Part shown: positions 50,390 through 62,078 of the stretch, piece by piece
Position numbering within the stretch: the first letter of the stretch is position 1
How the letters are laid out: every line of letters begins with the position of its first letter
Assembly: GCF_019059575.1 (NCBI RefSeq)
Contig: NW_024882897.1
Coordinates: 1 to 64,000, forward strand
Source of the DNA: Amphibalanus amphitrite
Taxonomy: Eukaryota; Arthropoda; Thecostraca; Balanomorpha; Balanidae
Direction: 5' to 3'
Length of the DNA: 64,000 bases
Program-made: the position numbers and the translations under genes
The notes under the pieces: model-generated
Seen by the model: only the letters and a program-made list of their open reading frames with translations
Databases searched by the model: none
Told to the model about the DNA's origin: nothing

Positions 50390-53026
50390 ATGGCCACCCT
50401 GGACGCTACTGCCAGCAGTCCCAGTGCCACCATGACCAATGGCGACCCAGCCGTCGGAGTGGAGCCCATGGCCGTGGTTGAGGTTCAGTCAGAAGAGAGC
50501 CCTGCAGAAGCTGAGTGTGTAGGGTTGGGAACCCTGGAGGCTGAGAATACAGTGGTGGTGGAGCTGATTAAGCCAGATCCTGACACAGTGGAAGCATCAG
50601 AGTGTGGTGGTGTCACAACAGTGGCTCACTGTGACAAAGTGATGGCAGATCGGGAGTCAGCAGAGATGACCAGTGCAGGCCTTGAGGGTGGTGACCTTCC
50701 ATCAGCATCGCCATCACCGCCAGTGGCATCACCACTGACTCCTCCGCCTCCGCTGCCAGAGCAGGAGGATGTGAAACAGGAACAACAGGAGCTGCTGTCA
50801 GAACAGGAGAGGAAGACATCGCAGCAGCAGCCGTTAGAGCATGAGGAAACAGAGCCAGCTCCGCAGCCGATGGACACCTCTGAGGCGTCTGACGGCGCCC
50901 CGCCGGCCTCGGATGCCGCCGCCGCCGGCCGAACAGTCCACGTTCTGGTGTCTGACTCCGTGGCCTGGATGCGGCCGGCGGGCGAGTCGGCCGCCTCCGA
51001 GTCCCCCGCCGTCTGTGACGTCACGGCGGTGGTGACTCCGACCGGCTCGGCCCGCCGGAAGGCGTCCGGGGTGGCCCCGCGGAGGGTCCCGCAGGAGATC
51101 CAGCCGGTCCAGCGGCTCGTCACGGAGAAGTGGCCGCGCAGGGGCCGCGGCGGCGGCGTCTCCCGGGCCTCCCGCGTGTCTGTGATCTCCTCACTGCCCG
51201 CCGCCGGCGCTGAGGCGGCCGGGAGGCGGTCGGCGCCGCCGGCCGCGGCCGCCGCGGCGCCCCCACCTCTGCCGTTCGACTGTGACGCCTGTCGGACCCG
51301 GTTCAGCGATCGGATCTCGCTGGCGGTCCACTGCCGCGAGCACGGCGGCGCGCCGGCCGAGCCGTGCTCCCGCTGCGGCCGGCTGCTGGCTGCCCCGCTG
51401 GACCGGGCGCGCCACGAGCGGCGGCACCGCGCCGCGCGGCAGCACGGCGCCCCGGCCACCCGCCGGAGGGCTGCACAGACCGCCGCCAGTCCGGCCACAC
51501 CGACCCGCCTCCTGCCCCAGCGGAGGGGCCGCGAGCCGACCCGCTGCGGCAGCTGCGGCGAGCGGTTCCGAGCGCGCGAGCTGCGCGAACACTTCGCGCC
51601 GCACCCGCGCACGGGCTTCTACCGGTGCACGGGGTGTTACGACGCGTTTGCGCAGCAGTGTCAGCTGGAGCGGCACATCTGTACCGGCGAGGCGCAGCGG
51701 CGGACGCAGGAGGCCGCTCCGCCGGCCACTCGGACCCGGAGCGCCGGGCTGAGGCGGGGGAGACAGCCGTCTGAGGAACCCGAGGAGGAAGAGGTAGTGT
51801 TTGTGGAAGAGGAGAGCGGAGACGTGTCTGCACCGCTGCCAGCCGCGTCAGAGCGGGAAACTGCTGATGGGGAAGGGCGACTCGCCGCTGAGAAACCCAG
51901 CGACGCTACCAACGGCGAAAATGTGGCAGTGGAAACTGAGACTGAAGCAGTAGCAGTTGAAGAAGGTTATGACCACGCCGAAGAGGAAGAGGCTTACGAA
52001 GACGGAGCGGAGGATGGCACTGAAGAGGATGATCCCAGTGACGGCGGCAGCAGCGGCGGTGACGAGGACAGCCACGAGTGCTCTGAGTGCGGTCAGCGGT
52101 TCGCCTCGGCGCGGAACCTGTCTCGACACGCGCGCACCCACTCGAACCGCCCGCAGCTGTCCTGCGAGGTGTGTGAGCGCGCCTACTCACGGCTAGACGC
52201 CCTGGTACGGCACAGCGTGGACGCCCACGAGCAGGCGCGTCAGTTTCCGTGCCCGCGGTGTCGCTGGAAATTCCCCCAGCGGCGGATACTCGAGTACCAC
52301 CTGAAGGCGCACGACCGGGAGGGCAGGCCGGCCGGCCGCGGTCCGGGACGCCGGCCCAGACCCTTCCGCTGCAAGGCCTGCAAGCGCTCCTTCATGGAGG
52401 CGTCGCAGCTGGAGGAGCACGAGTGTCGCGCCGACCGCTCCGGCGAGCCGGGATACATCTGCGACATCTGTGGGAAGACCATCAAGACCAAGATGTGGCT
52501 GAGCCGGCACCGACTGCTGCACGGCGACCAGCGGCCAGCCAAGTGCGAGACCTGCGGCCAAGGCTTCATCGACGACAAGGCGCTGGCCAAACACGTCAAA
52601 ACGCACACCGACGGCCGCCGCTTCCTCTGTGACACGTGTGGGAAGGGATTCGCGCTCAAAGTCACCTTACAGATCCACTCCCGCACCCACACCGGCGAGC
52701 GGCCGTTTGCCTGCGAGACGTGTGGCAAGCGCTTCTCTACGCGCACCCAGCTGTTCCACCACTCTAAGATCCACTCTGGGGAGAAGCCCTACGTGTGTAC
52801 TGTCTGCCAGCGCGGGTTTCGACAGTCGCACCACCTGAAGACGCATATGAAGATCCACGCGGACCGGCCGGAGCGGCACATTAGGGAGGCTCGGAACGCG
52901 CGCGCTATGGGAGTGGCTGTCAGTGAGGAGCCGGTGCTGGGGGCACCCCCGGGGACTACTGTGCTGGCGCAACTGACGGAGGAGGGGAGGCCGCTGCCGG
53001 AGACGCTTTGTGACGGCGAGGGGTGA
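50390..53026 (+). CDS. C2H2 zinc-finger protein with about 13 fingers (878 aa)
   Basis: Single open exon from ATG 50390 to TGA 53024-53026; an in-frame TGA at 50378-50380 supports the start. The N-terminal 290 residues are acidic and Ser/Pro/Gln-rich, without a recognised ZAD or BTB domain. Four atypical fingers span about residues 296-435 (CDACRTRF, CSRCGR, CGSCGERF, CTGCYDAF). A very acidic low-complexity stretch follows (440-560), then nine fingers at about 562-825. The last ones are canonical, with TGERPF and SGEKPY linkers, which indicates sequence-specific DNA binding. A nuclear transcription regulator is likely. No orthologue was recognised. Confidence 0.9.
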   Translation: MATLDATASSPSATMTNGDPAVGVEPMAVVEVQSEESPAEAECVGLGTLEAENTVVVELIKPDPDTVEASECGGVTTVAHCDKVMADRESAEMTSAGLEGGDLPSASPSPPVASPLTPPPPLPEQEDVKQEQQELLSEQERKTSQQQPLEHEETEPAPQPMDTSEASDGAPPASDAAAAGRTVHVLVSDSVAWMRPAGESAASESPAVCDVTAVVTPTGSARRKASGVAPRRVPQEIQPVQRLVTEKWPRRGRGGGVSRASRVSVISSLPAAGAEAAGRRSAPPAAAAAAPPPLPFDCDACRTRFSDRISLAVHCREHGGAPAEPCSRCGRLLAAPLDRARHERRHRAARQHGAPATRRRAAQTAASPATPTRLLPQRRGREPTRCGSCGERFRARELREHFAPHPRTGFYRCTGCYDAFAQQCQLERHICTGEAQRRTQEAAPPATRTRSAGLRRGRQPSEEPEEEEVVFVEEESGDVSAPLPAASERETADGEGRLAAEKPSDATNGENVAVETETEAVAVEEGYDHAEEEEAYEDGAEDGTEEDDPSDGGSSGGDEDSHECSECGQRFASARNLSRHARTHSNRPQLSCEVCERAYSRLDALVRHSVDAHEQARQFPCPRCRWKFPQRRILEYHLKAHDREGRPAGRGPGRRPRPFRCKACKRSFMEASQLEEHECRADRSGEPGYICDICGKTIKTKMWLSRHRLLHGDQRPAKCETCGQGFIDDKALAKHVKTHTDGRRFLCDTCGKGFALKVTLQIHSRTHTGERPFACETCGKRFSTRTQLFHHSKIHSGEKPYVCTVCQRGFRQSHHLKTHMKIHADRPERHIREARNARAMGVAVSEEPVLGAPPGTTVLAQLTEEGRPLPETLCDGEG

Positions 53027-53029
53027 GCG

Positions 53030-54630
53030 GCCGGTGTGAGTGAGCGCGCGGAAAAGCGAGATACGCCTCGGGGAAAAGGTGATTACTTCAGTGAATAGTG
53101 AGAACCAGTGACCGTGCCAGTGTGGAGAGAGATCTGTGGGAGGACTGGTGTCTCACGGGAGGACGCAACAGACTTCGAGACCTGTGGCAGGGGGCTGCTT
53201 TACCTGATGTGTGGTGAGTAGTCCAGAACCAGTTTATCGTGATTTACACAGCGTGTATATTGGTCGATGTGTGGAGCCATCGGAAGTTTCTCAATATTAT
53301 TTGGTCTAGGACTAGGCTTAAATACTTATTTGGGGAGGAGCTAATCGTTGATAAGTTTGAATTATTAGCCTTGGAGCCGTGAGCTTCGTTTTGGCTGTGT
53401 TACCTGTGTAAGATATGCATTATGTTCAATCCTGCTTCAGGCGATTGATTTTGGCCGCGGTGCGTGCACCTGAACACATGTGCCCGCAGTCTGATCATTT
53501 TCTATTCGATCAGCGTCGGCTTTTGTAGACGAAATCGGCTCGAGATCAGTGTACTAACTTTCTCGCTCTAGTTCTGCCAAGTTGAAAGGGATGCCGCGTT
53601 TTCATTCACCTTCTGAAACTTAATGTCGCGTTTCAGAGCCGCAGCTTGAAAATGTGTACCAGATTTCTTTGTTTGATCATTGTACACGAGCTAGGATGTA
53701 AATTGCGCTGGGATTACATGCTTGACAAAACTCCATCTTCGCGATAGCTGCTCTTTTCTCTCTGGTTGTTCATAGGCCTGCAAGTTCAGGGAGCATCGAA
53801 ACAGGCGTCAGTTACGTTGCGAATGACACCAGTGTTTCGTCGAATTGATGTTTGCTAGACATCAACGTGTATCCTCCTTGGATGCTGACAATTAGTCTTT
53901 ATCTCCTTCGCCCATCAAAATGTTTTCTCCAATCCACATTGTTCCAAATCTTGTTATCTGTAAGCTAGCCACGGGAGTACCTTAAAACATTTGTCAATAT
54001 CTGCTGCCACAATAATTCGTTCTAGCATAGAGAATCTGGAAATATTGTGTATTGCGCTTCGTTTCGACAGTTAGTATCTGAGCCCACGCGGTGCCATTGT
54101 GAGGTAGTGTAAGTGAAGTGCTGTATTTGTTCATGTTCGCCGCACGGCCTGCCCCCACCGTCGCGAAATATGTCGACATTTGTCTGTGTACAAGCTGTTT
54201 ACACCAATTATTCCCTGCTTTGGTGCCGTATCCCCGGTGAACATATGCCGGCCATTTCTGACGACATTTACAGACATTTCTGGGTAGGAGCGCGCCCTGT
54301 TTATGTTTCTTTGCCCCTTATGATGTGTGTTTGTCAGTGCTCCGTGGGAGCTTTGCCGGGCATCATGGTAGCTTTGCTGGCGCTGAGCTTATTCGTATCG
54401 CACATGGGATTGTGTGATGTATTGCTATCCAATGTGAGCTGAGACCGTTCTAATACAGCCTGATGTGTACTTTCGGTCTGTGGTGATGGATTGTTTAATC
54501 CGGTACTGCTCCAGTTTTACTTAGTCCTCACCAAACGGCAAACGCCCTGATAAGTGCATCCACTATATATTCTCAGCATCAACACACACTTAGTACAGGC
54601 GCTCACTGGAAGGTGTGCGGGCCGCCGTGC
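53030..54630. other. Intergenic sequence / possible zinc-finger 3' UTR
   Basis: No coding frame with a known domain and no repeat pair recognised. Confidence 0.4.
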
Positions 54631-54636
54631 CCCTAG

Positions 54637-55154
54637 TGACGTCATCTGACGTCACTGGGGGACCCGCGCCGCCCCGGATATGTCAGCTGGTCCCGGCGGG
54701 GCCGGGGCCGCGGCCGCCTCCCCAACACACCGAGTATACAGTCGCGCCCGGTATACAGTGTGCACACCCGGACCCCGCGCAGAGGCGGACGCTGTAAGGC
54801 TTATTGGTTGAGTGAGTGGCGACTAGCCTCTGCGCAGGGCCCTCGTGCTGACTAGAAAAGGCCTCCAAGACGGAAGCGATGGAACTATTGCGCGAGCGCA
54901 GAACTCCACCAAAAATGTTAATAAACGGAACAATCGCGGACGGGCACTGGCAGATGACGTTATACATAAGCACGGTGACGTCACTGGATAGGTGACGTCA
55001 CCTCTCGCACGAGTTATCGGCCCGAGGCGTAAATGCAGCGGGCGCGACAGACAGCGCCCCTGGCGGCCGCCGAGGGAACTGCTGCGCCGGCGCCGGGAAT
55101 GGGTCGTGGACGGTATGACGGCAGAGTGACGTCACACGTATAAACGTGACGTCA
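54637..55154. promoter_or_regulatory. Cluster of six TGACGTCA (CRE/ATF) palindromes
   Basis: Perfect 8-mers at 54637, 54647, 54976, 54993, 55127 and 55147. The cluster sits between the convergent zinc-finger (+) and rhomboid (-) genes, 340-860 bp beyond the rhomboid stop. The motif is the CREB/ATF site; an enhancer role is inferred. Confidence 0.5.
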
Positions 55155-55497
55155 CGGAACACTGAACGGTCACACAGATTCACGCCTGTTCACCTCGTCA
55201 CACCTACACTCGCGCCGGGCTCACACCGATACAGAAATGTGCCTAAAGGATTGTCTACTACACAATAACACAGACCCAAATATTTCCTCTTTGGTACATG
55301 GACACGGCTCAGATATTGCCGATTCTGGCGCACCTGGGGCGGCCGGGACGAACCCGACGCACCCTCCCCTCCCTCCGCGGCGCTCGCCACCTTACATCAC
55401 AACCGATCTGACTTGGTCGCCCCTCCCCTCCCCTCCCCCGTCCAGTGCCGATACACATATCACAGCGACTCCCCTCCCCGCCCCTCCCCACGCCCCC

Positions 55498-55809
55498 TCA
55501 CACGATCCGCTCGTCCAGCGGCGTGTGCATGATGTTGAAGATGACGGCGAACATGGTGCAGGCCAGGTAGGTGCCCAGCGCCAGCCACCAGACCAGCTGC
55601 TCGTGCAGCTTCTGCTGGAAGTTCTTCAGCACCACCAGGCCCAGGGTGAGGCCGGCCGCGGCGCCCGCCAGGTGGGCCACGTAGCTGACGGCCGGCTCCA
55701 CAGCCGGCAGAGGCGAGAAACGGTGGTAGATGGCGAAACCGACGTCAAAGCTCGCGATCAGAAACACGATCAGAAGGCGGAAGATGCCGAACTCCATGTT
55801 GTGGTAGTT
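55498..55809 (-). CDS. rho: Rhomboid last exon with catalytic histidine
   Basis: Acceptor gtttccAG|AAC, phase 0, 103 codons to TGA. Encodes two or three TM helices with VAHLAGA and the WWLALG block. The C-terminus (TPLDERIV) is shorter than in Drosophila. Confidence 0.93.
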   Translation of the reverse strand, partial: NYHNMEFGIFRLLIVFLIASFDVGFAIYHRFSPLPAVEPAVSYVAHLAGAAAGLTLGLVVLKNFQQKLHEQLVWWLALGTYLACTMFAVIFNIMHTPLDERIV

Positions 55810-58800
55810 CTGGAAACGGAGCACAGGTGGCGTTAGTGTCACGCAAGAGAAGCATTCAGACTAGGTGGCGCTAGTGTCGGATCAGAATGTGAGCATTACA
55901 AGCGCACCACAAATGCTTTGGATAACGACGAAAACATTCCGTGTTCCACTGAAGCTTGTAAGAACAAACGAAGAAGTAAAGGGGAAATCTACTTCGTTCT
56001 TCAAAGCTCGAGGCCATTAGAGATATTGGTGTTCAGTACTGAGCTACGTGTGATCTTGAGTACGATTGAGAGTAAAACGCTGAATGTATGGTTCCAAAAA
56101 TGTTTTCAAAAGATGAACATAACCAACCCGGACTCACCAGGAGCACGTTGGCGATATGAGCAGCCAGCAGGGCGTACACTCCCCCGGAGGCGCCGACCAG
56201 GTACACCTGGCGGCCGGCGTCGCAAACAGAGGTTCCCAGACTGCCCGCCAGGACGCCGGCCATGTAGACGGTCAGCACGCGGCAGGAGCCGTGGACCATC
56301 TCCAGCGGCAGGCCGACCACCAGCTGCACCAGCAGGTTGAAGATCAGGTGCCACCAGCTGCGGAAGGAGAGGAGGACGTCAGCACTGCGAGAGGAGATGC
56401 TCCAGACGAACTCGAGCTACAAAATACGAACTGAACCAATCACACAACCACAAGTAGACACTAATAAAGCGTGCATACAGGTAGCAACTAGCAAATACGC
56501 GAAATAGCATTACCTATGACACGGTGGTAATCGCGATTAAAAATGGAAAGGCCAGCGATTGAGATGCCAAGCGCACGACGCTTTCCCTCGAATACTACGT
56601 TACCAATTAACGGATTACCAAAACCAACATCTCCTCACAAAACCCATAAAAAGCGCCCGTAAAGCCAATCATCCCTCAAAAGGCCCGCATCACTGGGCCG
56701 CGCTCTGTCCACAAAAGCACCTCCCACGGGCCCACTTCCCTCCGTGAGTCCTTCTGGGCCTGTCAGATTAGCGTGGATCAATTAGGAAACTGCGGCGCAC
56801 CGCGGCCGCGTCAGAAATGCCTCAGTCACCTGCCCTGTCGATATTTTCGTGTCCGCCCATCCTGGGGACGGATTAGAGCGCGGCCAGTTGGCCCGACCGC
56901 GCATACAATCCCGCCTGGCATTTACCCGAGCCGGGAAACTGTGTGAAAGAGACGGCGATCGACAGGGGCGCCGGCGCCGGCCTGAGAGATGGGATAATGA
57001 GCCTTGGTGGCGTCCTAATCCGCCGTTAGTGATCGCCAGAGCTGAGCTGATGTCGCCGCTGTCCGGCACGATCGGAGAGAGAGAGAGAGAGAGAGAGAGA
57101 GGGCAGGGTCTCCTCTCAAACCTCCTGCTCTATCCTGTTATGTCCCTTCTGACCTGACCTGACCTGACCTGACCGTCCTGTCCTGTCGCGCTCCACCCCG
57201 TCCCTCCCCTCCCCTCCCAAATCCGTCCCCCGAGACAGGTTGCTGCGCGCAGCCGATCGGCTGCGCTCTTGGGTAGGCGTCGACGCCTACCCAAGAATGC
57301 AGTAGGGCGGGGGCGGGGGCGGGGGCGGGGGCCAGGTTCCCATCCGCTCGCCCAGGAAGGGTCCGCTCGCCGCAATATTTCGCCGTCAGTGAAGTGATTG
57401 GCGTACGGTGGCTCGGGACGGACCGCCGATGAAATGAAATGGACATGTGGGCGGCCACAGAGCCAACTGTGATTGATGCATCGAGTGTCAAGGTACGGGT
57501 GGCATTTAGCTATGGTATATTTTCCTCATAGCGTTCTGATGTATCACCAGTTTTGATAAGAGATGTCCTGACCGCCAATATTGCTTCTCCAATCACCGTA
57601 TCATCTAACCAGCGGACAGTTCTTCCGGGTTCGACACATCGACCACACAAATCGATCGGCTATCGACCACCGGCGTCGACCATTCGCCGACCGTTCGTCA
57701 TTCGACCCCCCACCCTGAACAGCGAACAGTGAACAGTCTCGCCCGCCGCCGATCCGATCGTCTCATCGCGGGCGTCCCGGCGGCACTGCACTGCAGGCCG
57801 ACATTGCAAGGCAGTCGCCGCGGCGGCAAGGCCGACGTGCACGGTGCAGGGATTGCAGCCGTACAATGCCCCTGTTTGGGCGCACAACACACCGGAGTGG
57901 CACTGAGGGGGGCAGAGGGGGGGGGGGGCGAAGATGCACACTGAATCGCGCCGCGGTGTGCCGAGCGGCGGCGTAGATAGCCACCCCTCCCCGCTCCCAC
58001 GCCCCCCCCCCGCACCGCGACCCTGTCGGCGAGTTTTCCCATTCGCGCTGCGTTCCTCGGGTCGCCCGGTGACATTTGCGGACGCTCGCGGACAGGCCGG
58101 GCACGCCACAATGTCCGCGCGGACAGCGACAATTGCGGCGCCGCTGTGGTCGAGTGTGGCGAGCGCGGCGCGCCGAGCTGCCGAGACAATCGCTGAGGCA
58201 ACCGCGGGGACAACTGCGGGGACAACTGCGGAGCCAACCGCGGCGACGGCGCGGCGAAAAGTCATGCCGTCATGGCGTGAGATAGTGACATTTCTGAATA
58301 ACAGACGGGACGACAGCTTTAGCCTACTGGCGCTCAGGCAGCGCACTCGCAGGCTGGTGAGCTTCGTGTTGAGAAAGCGGTATTTTGTGTCAGAGCTTCA
58401 CCATGCCAAAATGTCAAAAGAGCTCTATAATGAAACCTCCCAAAAGCAGTTATACTCTCTGGCCGACCGCCGTTCGTCGTCCCGAACTTTCAGCCCTGCC
58501 ATCGCAGCTCATGTCGATAAATGCGGACAGGTCGCCACTCGGCAGCACTTCAGCAGCCCTACCGAACAGTGCTTCTCTCGGCTCTCTACAGCTGACAGCG
58601 CACGCCGCTCAGCCCCGTAATCCGCTCAGTTCCGCACAGTTCCGCGCGGTCCGACAGCCGCCGTCCGCCGTCCACGACCGACAGAACACCTGCGCTGAAT
58701 TTCTCCTGCGCAGTCCTCCCACGCGCCACCCCCCCCCCCCCCCCCCCCCAGAGTCGTACATCATGCTCCATTTGGCGCTCACTTGTCCAGGACGTCTCTA

Positions 58801-59398
58801 AAGTGGTCGCCAGACGTCTCAGAAAGACGGCACGGACGGTTTCTAGAGTGATTTATGACCATGGCCCGCGGCGGTTTTACAGCTAAAAATCGGGGTTGGC
58901 GGTTCGAATCCGGGGACGTGCGCGGTGTTTTACGTCAAGGTCGGTCACGTTGTGGTCATTAGCCGGTGGTCAGTGGTCAGTGGCCGAGCTGGTTCCGTGT
59001 TCGTCTGTGCACATTTATCCTGCTGCGATGGATAGCCGAGGCAGAGAAGGCTGACAATAAGTCAACGTGAGCCTTTGAATTACGACAAATAACCGTGCTG
59101 TCCACCGGCGAAGTATGTTACACCAATATCCCGTGTGTCGTCCACAAGTCCGGCAGAGATGCGTTTACACCATCTCGCAGCGTTTACACCGTATATTGGT
59201 GTTTACACCGTATATCGGCGTTGACACCCACCTGGCGTGTAGCACCATATAGGTGAAGAAGCGCCAGAGTTGCCAGCGCCGGTCGGGCCGGTACAGCAGC
59301 ACAGAATCGATCGGCACCGGCGACACGGACGTAGGCACGCCGCCGTGCTCGGCCACGTCCTCCGCGCCCGTCACCGTGTAGTAGATGAAGAAACCCAG
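55498..59398 (-). CDS. rho: Rhomboid intramembrane serine protease, C-terminal three coding exons (partial)
   Basis: Exons 59232-59398, 56138-56357 and 55498-55809 (minus strand) join in phase to 232 residues, ending at TGA 55498-55500. The sequence follows Drosophila Rhomboid-1 closely: [20 protein letters not shown] (loop and TM entry), HxxxN in [24 protein letters not shown], and catalytic Ser in [13 protein letters not shown]. The third exon has catalytic His in [13 protein letters not shown], and LVVLKNF and QLVWWLALG near the C-terminus. Rhomboids of this class cleave EGF-type ligand precursors (such as Spitz) in the Golgi membrane. All catalytic residues are present. The first TM helix and N-terminal domain must lie in exons not found here, probably beyond position 64000. 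Confidence 0.93.
56138..56357 (-). CDS. rho: Rhomboid exon with catalytic serine
   Basis: Acceptor ttccgcAG|C, donor CTG|GTGAGT. The first base completes the Ser codon. Contains the HxxxN oxyanion motif and GASGG. Ends in phase 0. Confidence 0.93.
57069..57101. repeat. (GA)n microsatellite
   Basis: About 27 bp of GA within the rhomboid intron, followed at 57150-57174 by five TGACC units and at 57306-57331 by GGGGGC units. Confidence 0.9.
57247..57296. repeat. Two abutting perfect palindromes (20 bp and 30 bp)
   Basis: 57247-57266 (half-site gcgcagccga) and 57267-57296 (half-site tcttgggtaggcgtc) are each perfectly self-complementary and touch without a spacer. They lie in the rhomboid intron. 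Confidence 0.9.
57340..59230. other. Rhomboid intron, GC-rich part
   Basis: GC-rich with CpG-dense sequence at 57700-58260, including a ggggacaactgc tandem (58204-58240) and a C-run at 58729-58750. A 228-codon open frame (57934-58620) shows no known domain and runs antisense within the intron; it is not called as a gene. Confidence 0.4.
59232..59398 (-). CDS. rho: Rhomboid exon (TM entry loop)
   Basis: Acceptor tcacAG|CTGGG, donor GCCAG|GTGGGT, 55 codons plus two bases. Encodes [11 protein letters not shown] (end of TM1), an acidic loop and the [13 protein letters not shown] signature. Confidence 0.9.
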
Positions 59399-59399
59399 C

Positions 59400-62070
59400 T
59401 GTGAACGCAGGAGACGAGCGGTCAGTCATCTGAGGGGCGCGGGCTCGATTCCTGAGGTCAACGATGTTTTATTTCGCCCGTCTTTTATGGAGCGGGATGA
59501 TCGTTAGTGGTTCGTTCTATACAATTATCGCGTGCCTCATTGGCGCAGTTTTTCACGGGTCATGTGACTGTTTGTAAAACATGGGACTATTTACCACCCC
59601 GTTTTGTTTTGCAAGCGCTCATTAACGTCTCATTGCAACAAAGAATACTGCAATGCACGATCCCCAACACAGCACCCACGACCTCTCCCAGCGCGCGGCG
59701 CATATTTCACACAGTCGCTGCGCTGACGGGTTACACAGCGCGGCGCCGCGCGGGGTAGGTATAGGTATGCCGGAATGCGGCGGCGGCCGAACCGGGCCCG
59801 ACTGATAAAATTGAGGCAGGCCCGGCGCTGCATTACCAGTCGGTGGGTCCGAGCCGCGCGGGCCCAGATCACCAGTCAGATACGGCCCTCGGCGACGGAC
59901 AAAGGCCGATCAAAGGACCACAGAGAGCCCGCACAGTGGTGGGGAGTTCGGCGCCAACAATGGACTCCACACCGGCGCGACGACAGCGTAAGCAGGCGTC
60001 ATCAAAAGCCACCGAACACGCCACGGGCTTAGCGCAAGGCGGTGACGCCTGAGCCGAAAAGCTGCCGAACATGAATAAGGAGTTTATCAGAGATTCGACG
60101 GAGGATGCTTCTGAGAAAAGGCTCATCAAATGTTACCAAAATATCGCCGATGTTGTTTTATGGTTGGTCTGGTCACGACGGTGGCCACAATCCAGTCTGA
60201 TCTCAGTTCAGTGTCGTGCTCGATTCGTATCGTCTCATTGTGACCGGATCGGCGCCAGGACGTTGAACTGACAATGGTCATTGCAAAGGAATTTTACAGG
60301 AAACGTTCGTCCGTAAACAAAGATCATATCCACTAAACAATATCAAAAGTTTATAAAAAGATTGTAAATTGTAATGGCTCACGAAAAAACGCCCAAGACG
60401 TTAAAAACAAGGCGTAATGAATTCAAGGTAAGAAAATATTGCTTTTTGACGACAATCACGTAACCCAGGAGCAAGCCAGCGCCCCCGTAAGGGCCTCCCT
60501 TCCACCCCTCCCCCCCCGGCGAGAGCGGCCGTACGGCGGGGTCACGCGGGTCAGCGCAGCGAGCCCTGACCGGCCGACCCGCCGGCACCGGCGGCATTCT
60601 CTGTGGTTTTTGTCCGCTCGGTCGAGCGCAGTCGCTGAATAGGGATCAACGCCGCTCGAAAGCAGCCGATCACAAAAACAACGCCGCCCCGGCGCGCCGC
60701 CGGTGGTCGCAGCTCTGTCACGTGACCCGGCGAGGTCACCACCGGGTGGGTCACGTGGTCAGGACCCGGCGGTGGATCCGCCGTATCGAGATGGAATTTC
60801 AATCTGCTTTAATGTGATATCGCTTTAGTCGAACGTGAAAAGCTTAGGTTAGCTACAAATGGTCTTATTGTTAGAATGACTTCCACGCTTACACTGTGTA
60901 ATATTTTATCAACAAATGACGCCCTCGCCCTCTAAACCATATTGGTCACTGACCAATGATCACAACTGGTCTAAGTAATTGCTGATTATGCAAAGGAAGG
61001 CCAGGAATGAAGAAAGCGTTCGGTTTTTGCGGCAGTTGATCCTGGCCTGTCAGCGCCCCGTGGAGATCCTCTCCCCTCCCCTCCCCTCCCTCCCCTGGAA
61101 CTGGTATGCGACCCCAGCCCGAGTCTACCTCTGCGCATAACACGTCCAGCACATGCCGCGGCATATCACCGAGACCGAATGACTTCGCAATTTGTATGGA
61201 CCAGAACACTATAGCATTGGTGCAGGCTTCCATAAAAACACCGCGTGCACCAGCCCTCCGCTGATTGCAATCGCTGGAACAATTCGTCGTAAAATGAAAA
61301 TGTAGCAATAATCAGCGTCATGCTCGTTCGTGCATCGCCTCCCACTGTTATGGTCGAATCATGGAAACTTTTATCACATGCGGCCGGTTACTCATCGCAG
61401 CGTCACAGGTTCCAGCATGAATCCCGGACGTGGTTCCGCCAAAGGTCGCGGTTACTTCCTCCGTGACTCAGAGTCGAGTCATATGTCCTGACTCCAGAAC
61501 TTCGGACTCCAGCAGACTGATAGAGAGCATGAGAGCGGAGAGAGAGAGGCGGGGAGCGGGCACGTGCCCGTCCATCCTGCGCCGTCCAACGCACCGGAAA
61601 ATTGACTACCCGAGGCGGCGTGCCCAGCCGAGCGACAAAGCCGCGCTGTGGTAACCGGACGGTTCCTGGGGCAGCTGTCTCCCCTCCCCTCCCTCCCCTC
61701 TGCTCCTCCAGCGGGCGGCAACAGGACGGGGAGTACCATCGGACAGCTCAGCGGCGGTCACTCGGACCAGCTCATCACCAGACGACGATAAGGTAAACCA
61801 CCCGAGGGTCGTCGCCAGTGACATTGACGGGCAATTCCAGACGGCGTGATGAAGCAGTCCACTGAGACGCCCCAGCTCGACACTCGCTACTGGCGGTGAA
61901 TCGGTCTCCAATACGGAAAAATCAGTCTGTCTGACTCAGAGTTGGAACAGGCGAGAGCGTGCCGATCAACTCAGGCAACTGACGCTCTCTCGAGAAAGCT
62001 ACACTATAGGCGGAGGGTTCTGGAGGATGACCGCACCCGGGACACGCCGTCAACCGCGCTGTCCCCGTCT
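59400..62070. other. Noncoding, probable rhomboid intron
   Basis: No exon of the missing rhomboid N-terminus could be recognised. GC-rich patches at 60480-60780; nothing else with support. Confidence 0.4.
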
Positions 62071-62078
62071 GTCACGCC

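Noticed and set aside
51191..51833. Long antisense and alternative-frame ORFs over the zinc-finger gene
   Set aside because: GC-rich coding DNA produces shadow frames; only the + frame shows C2H2 motifs.
57934..58620. 228-codon open frame in a CpG-rich part of the rhomboid intron
   Set aside because: GC-rich sequence with simple tandem repeats ([14 protein letters not shown]); no domain and long frames also on the opposite strand.
58890..58920. tRNA B-box-like word ggttcgaatcc (similar ones near 43193 and 63293)
   Set aside because: No matching A box or cloverleaf could be built around them; at most remnants of tRNA-derived repeats.
60770..60785. GGATCCGCC word resembling the hAT-like terminus
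   Set aside because: No inverted partner and no 8-bp duplication nearby.
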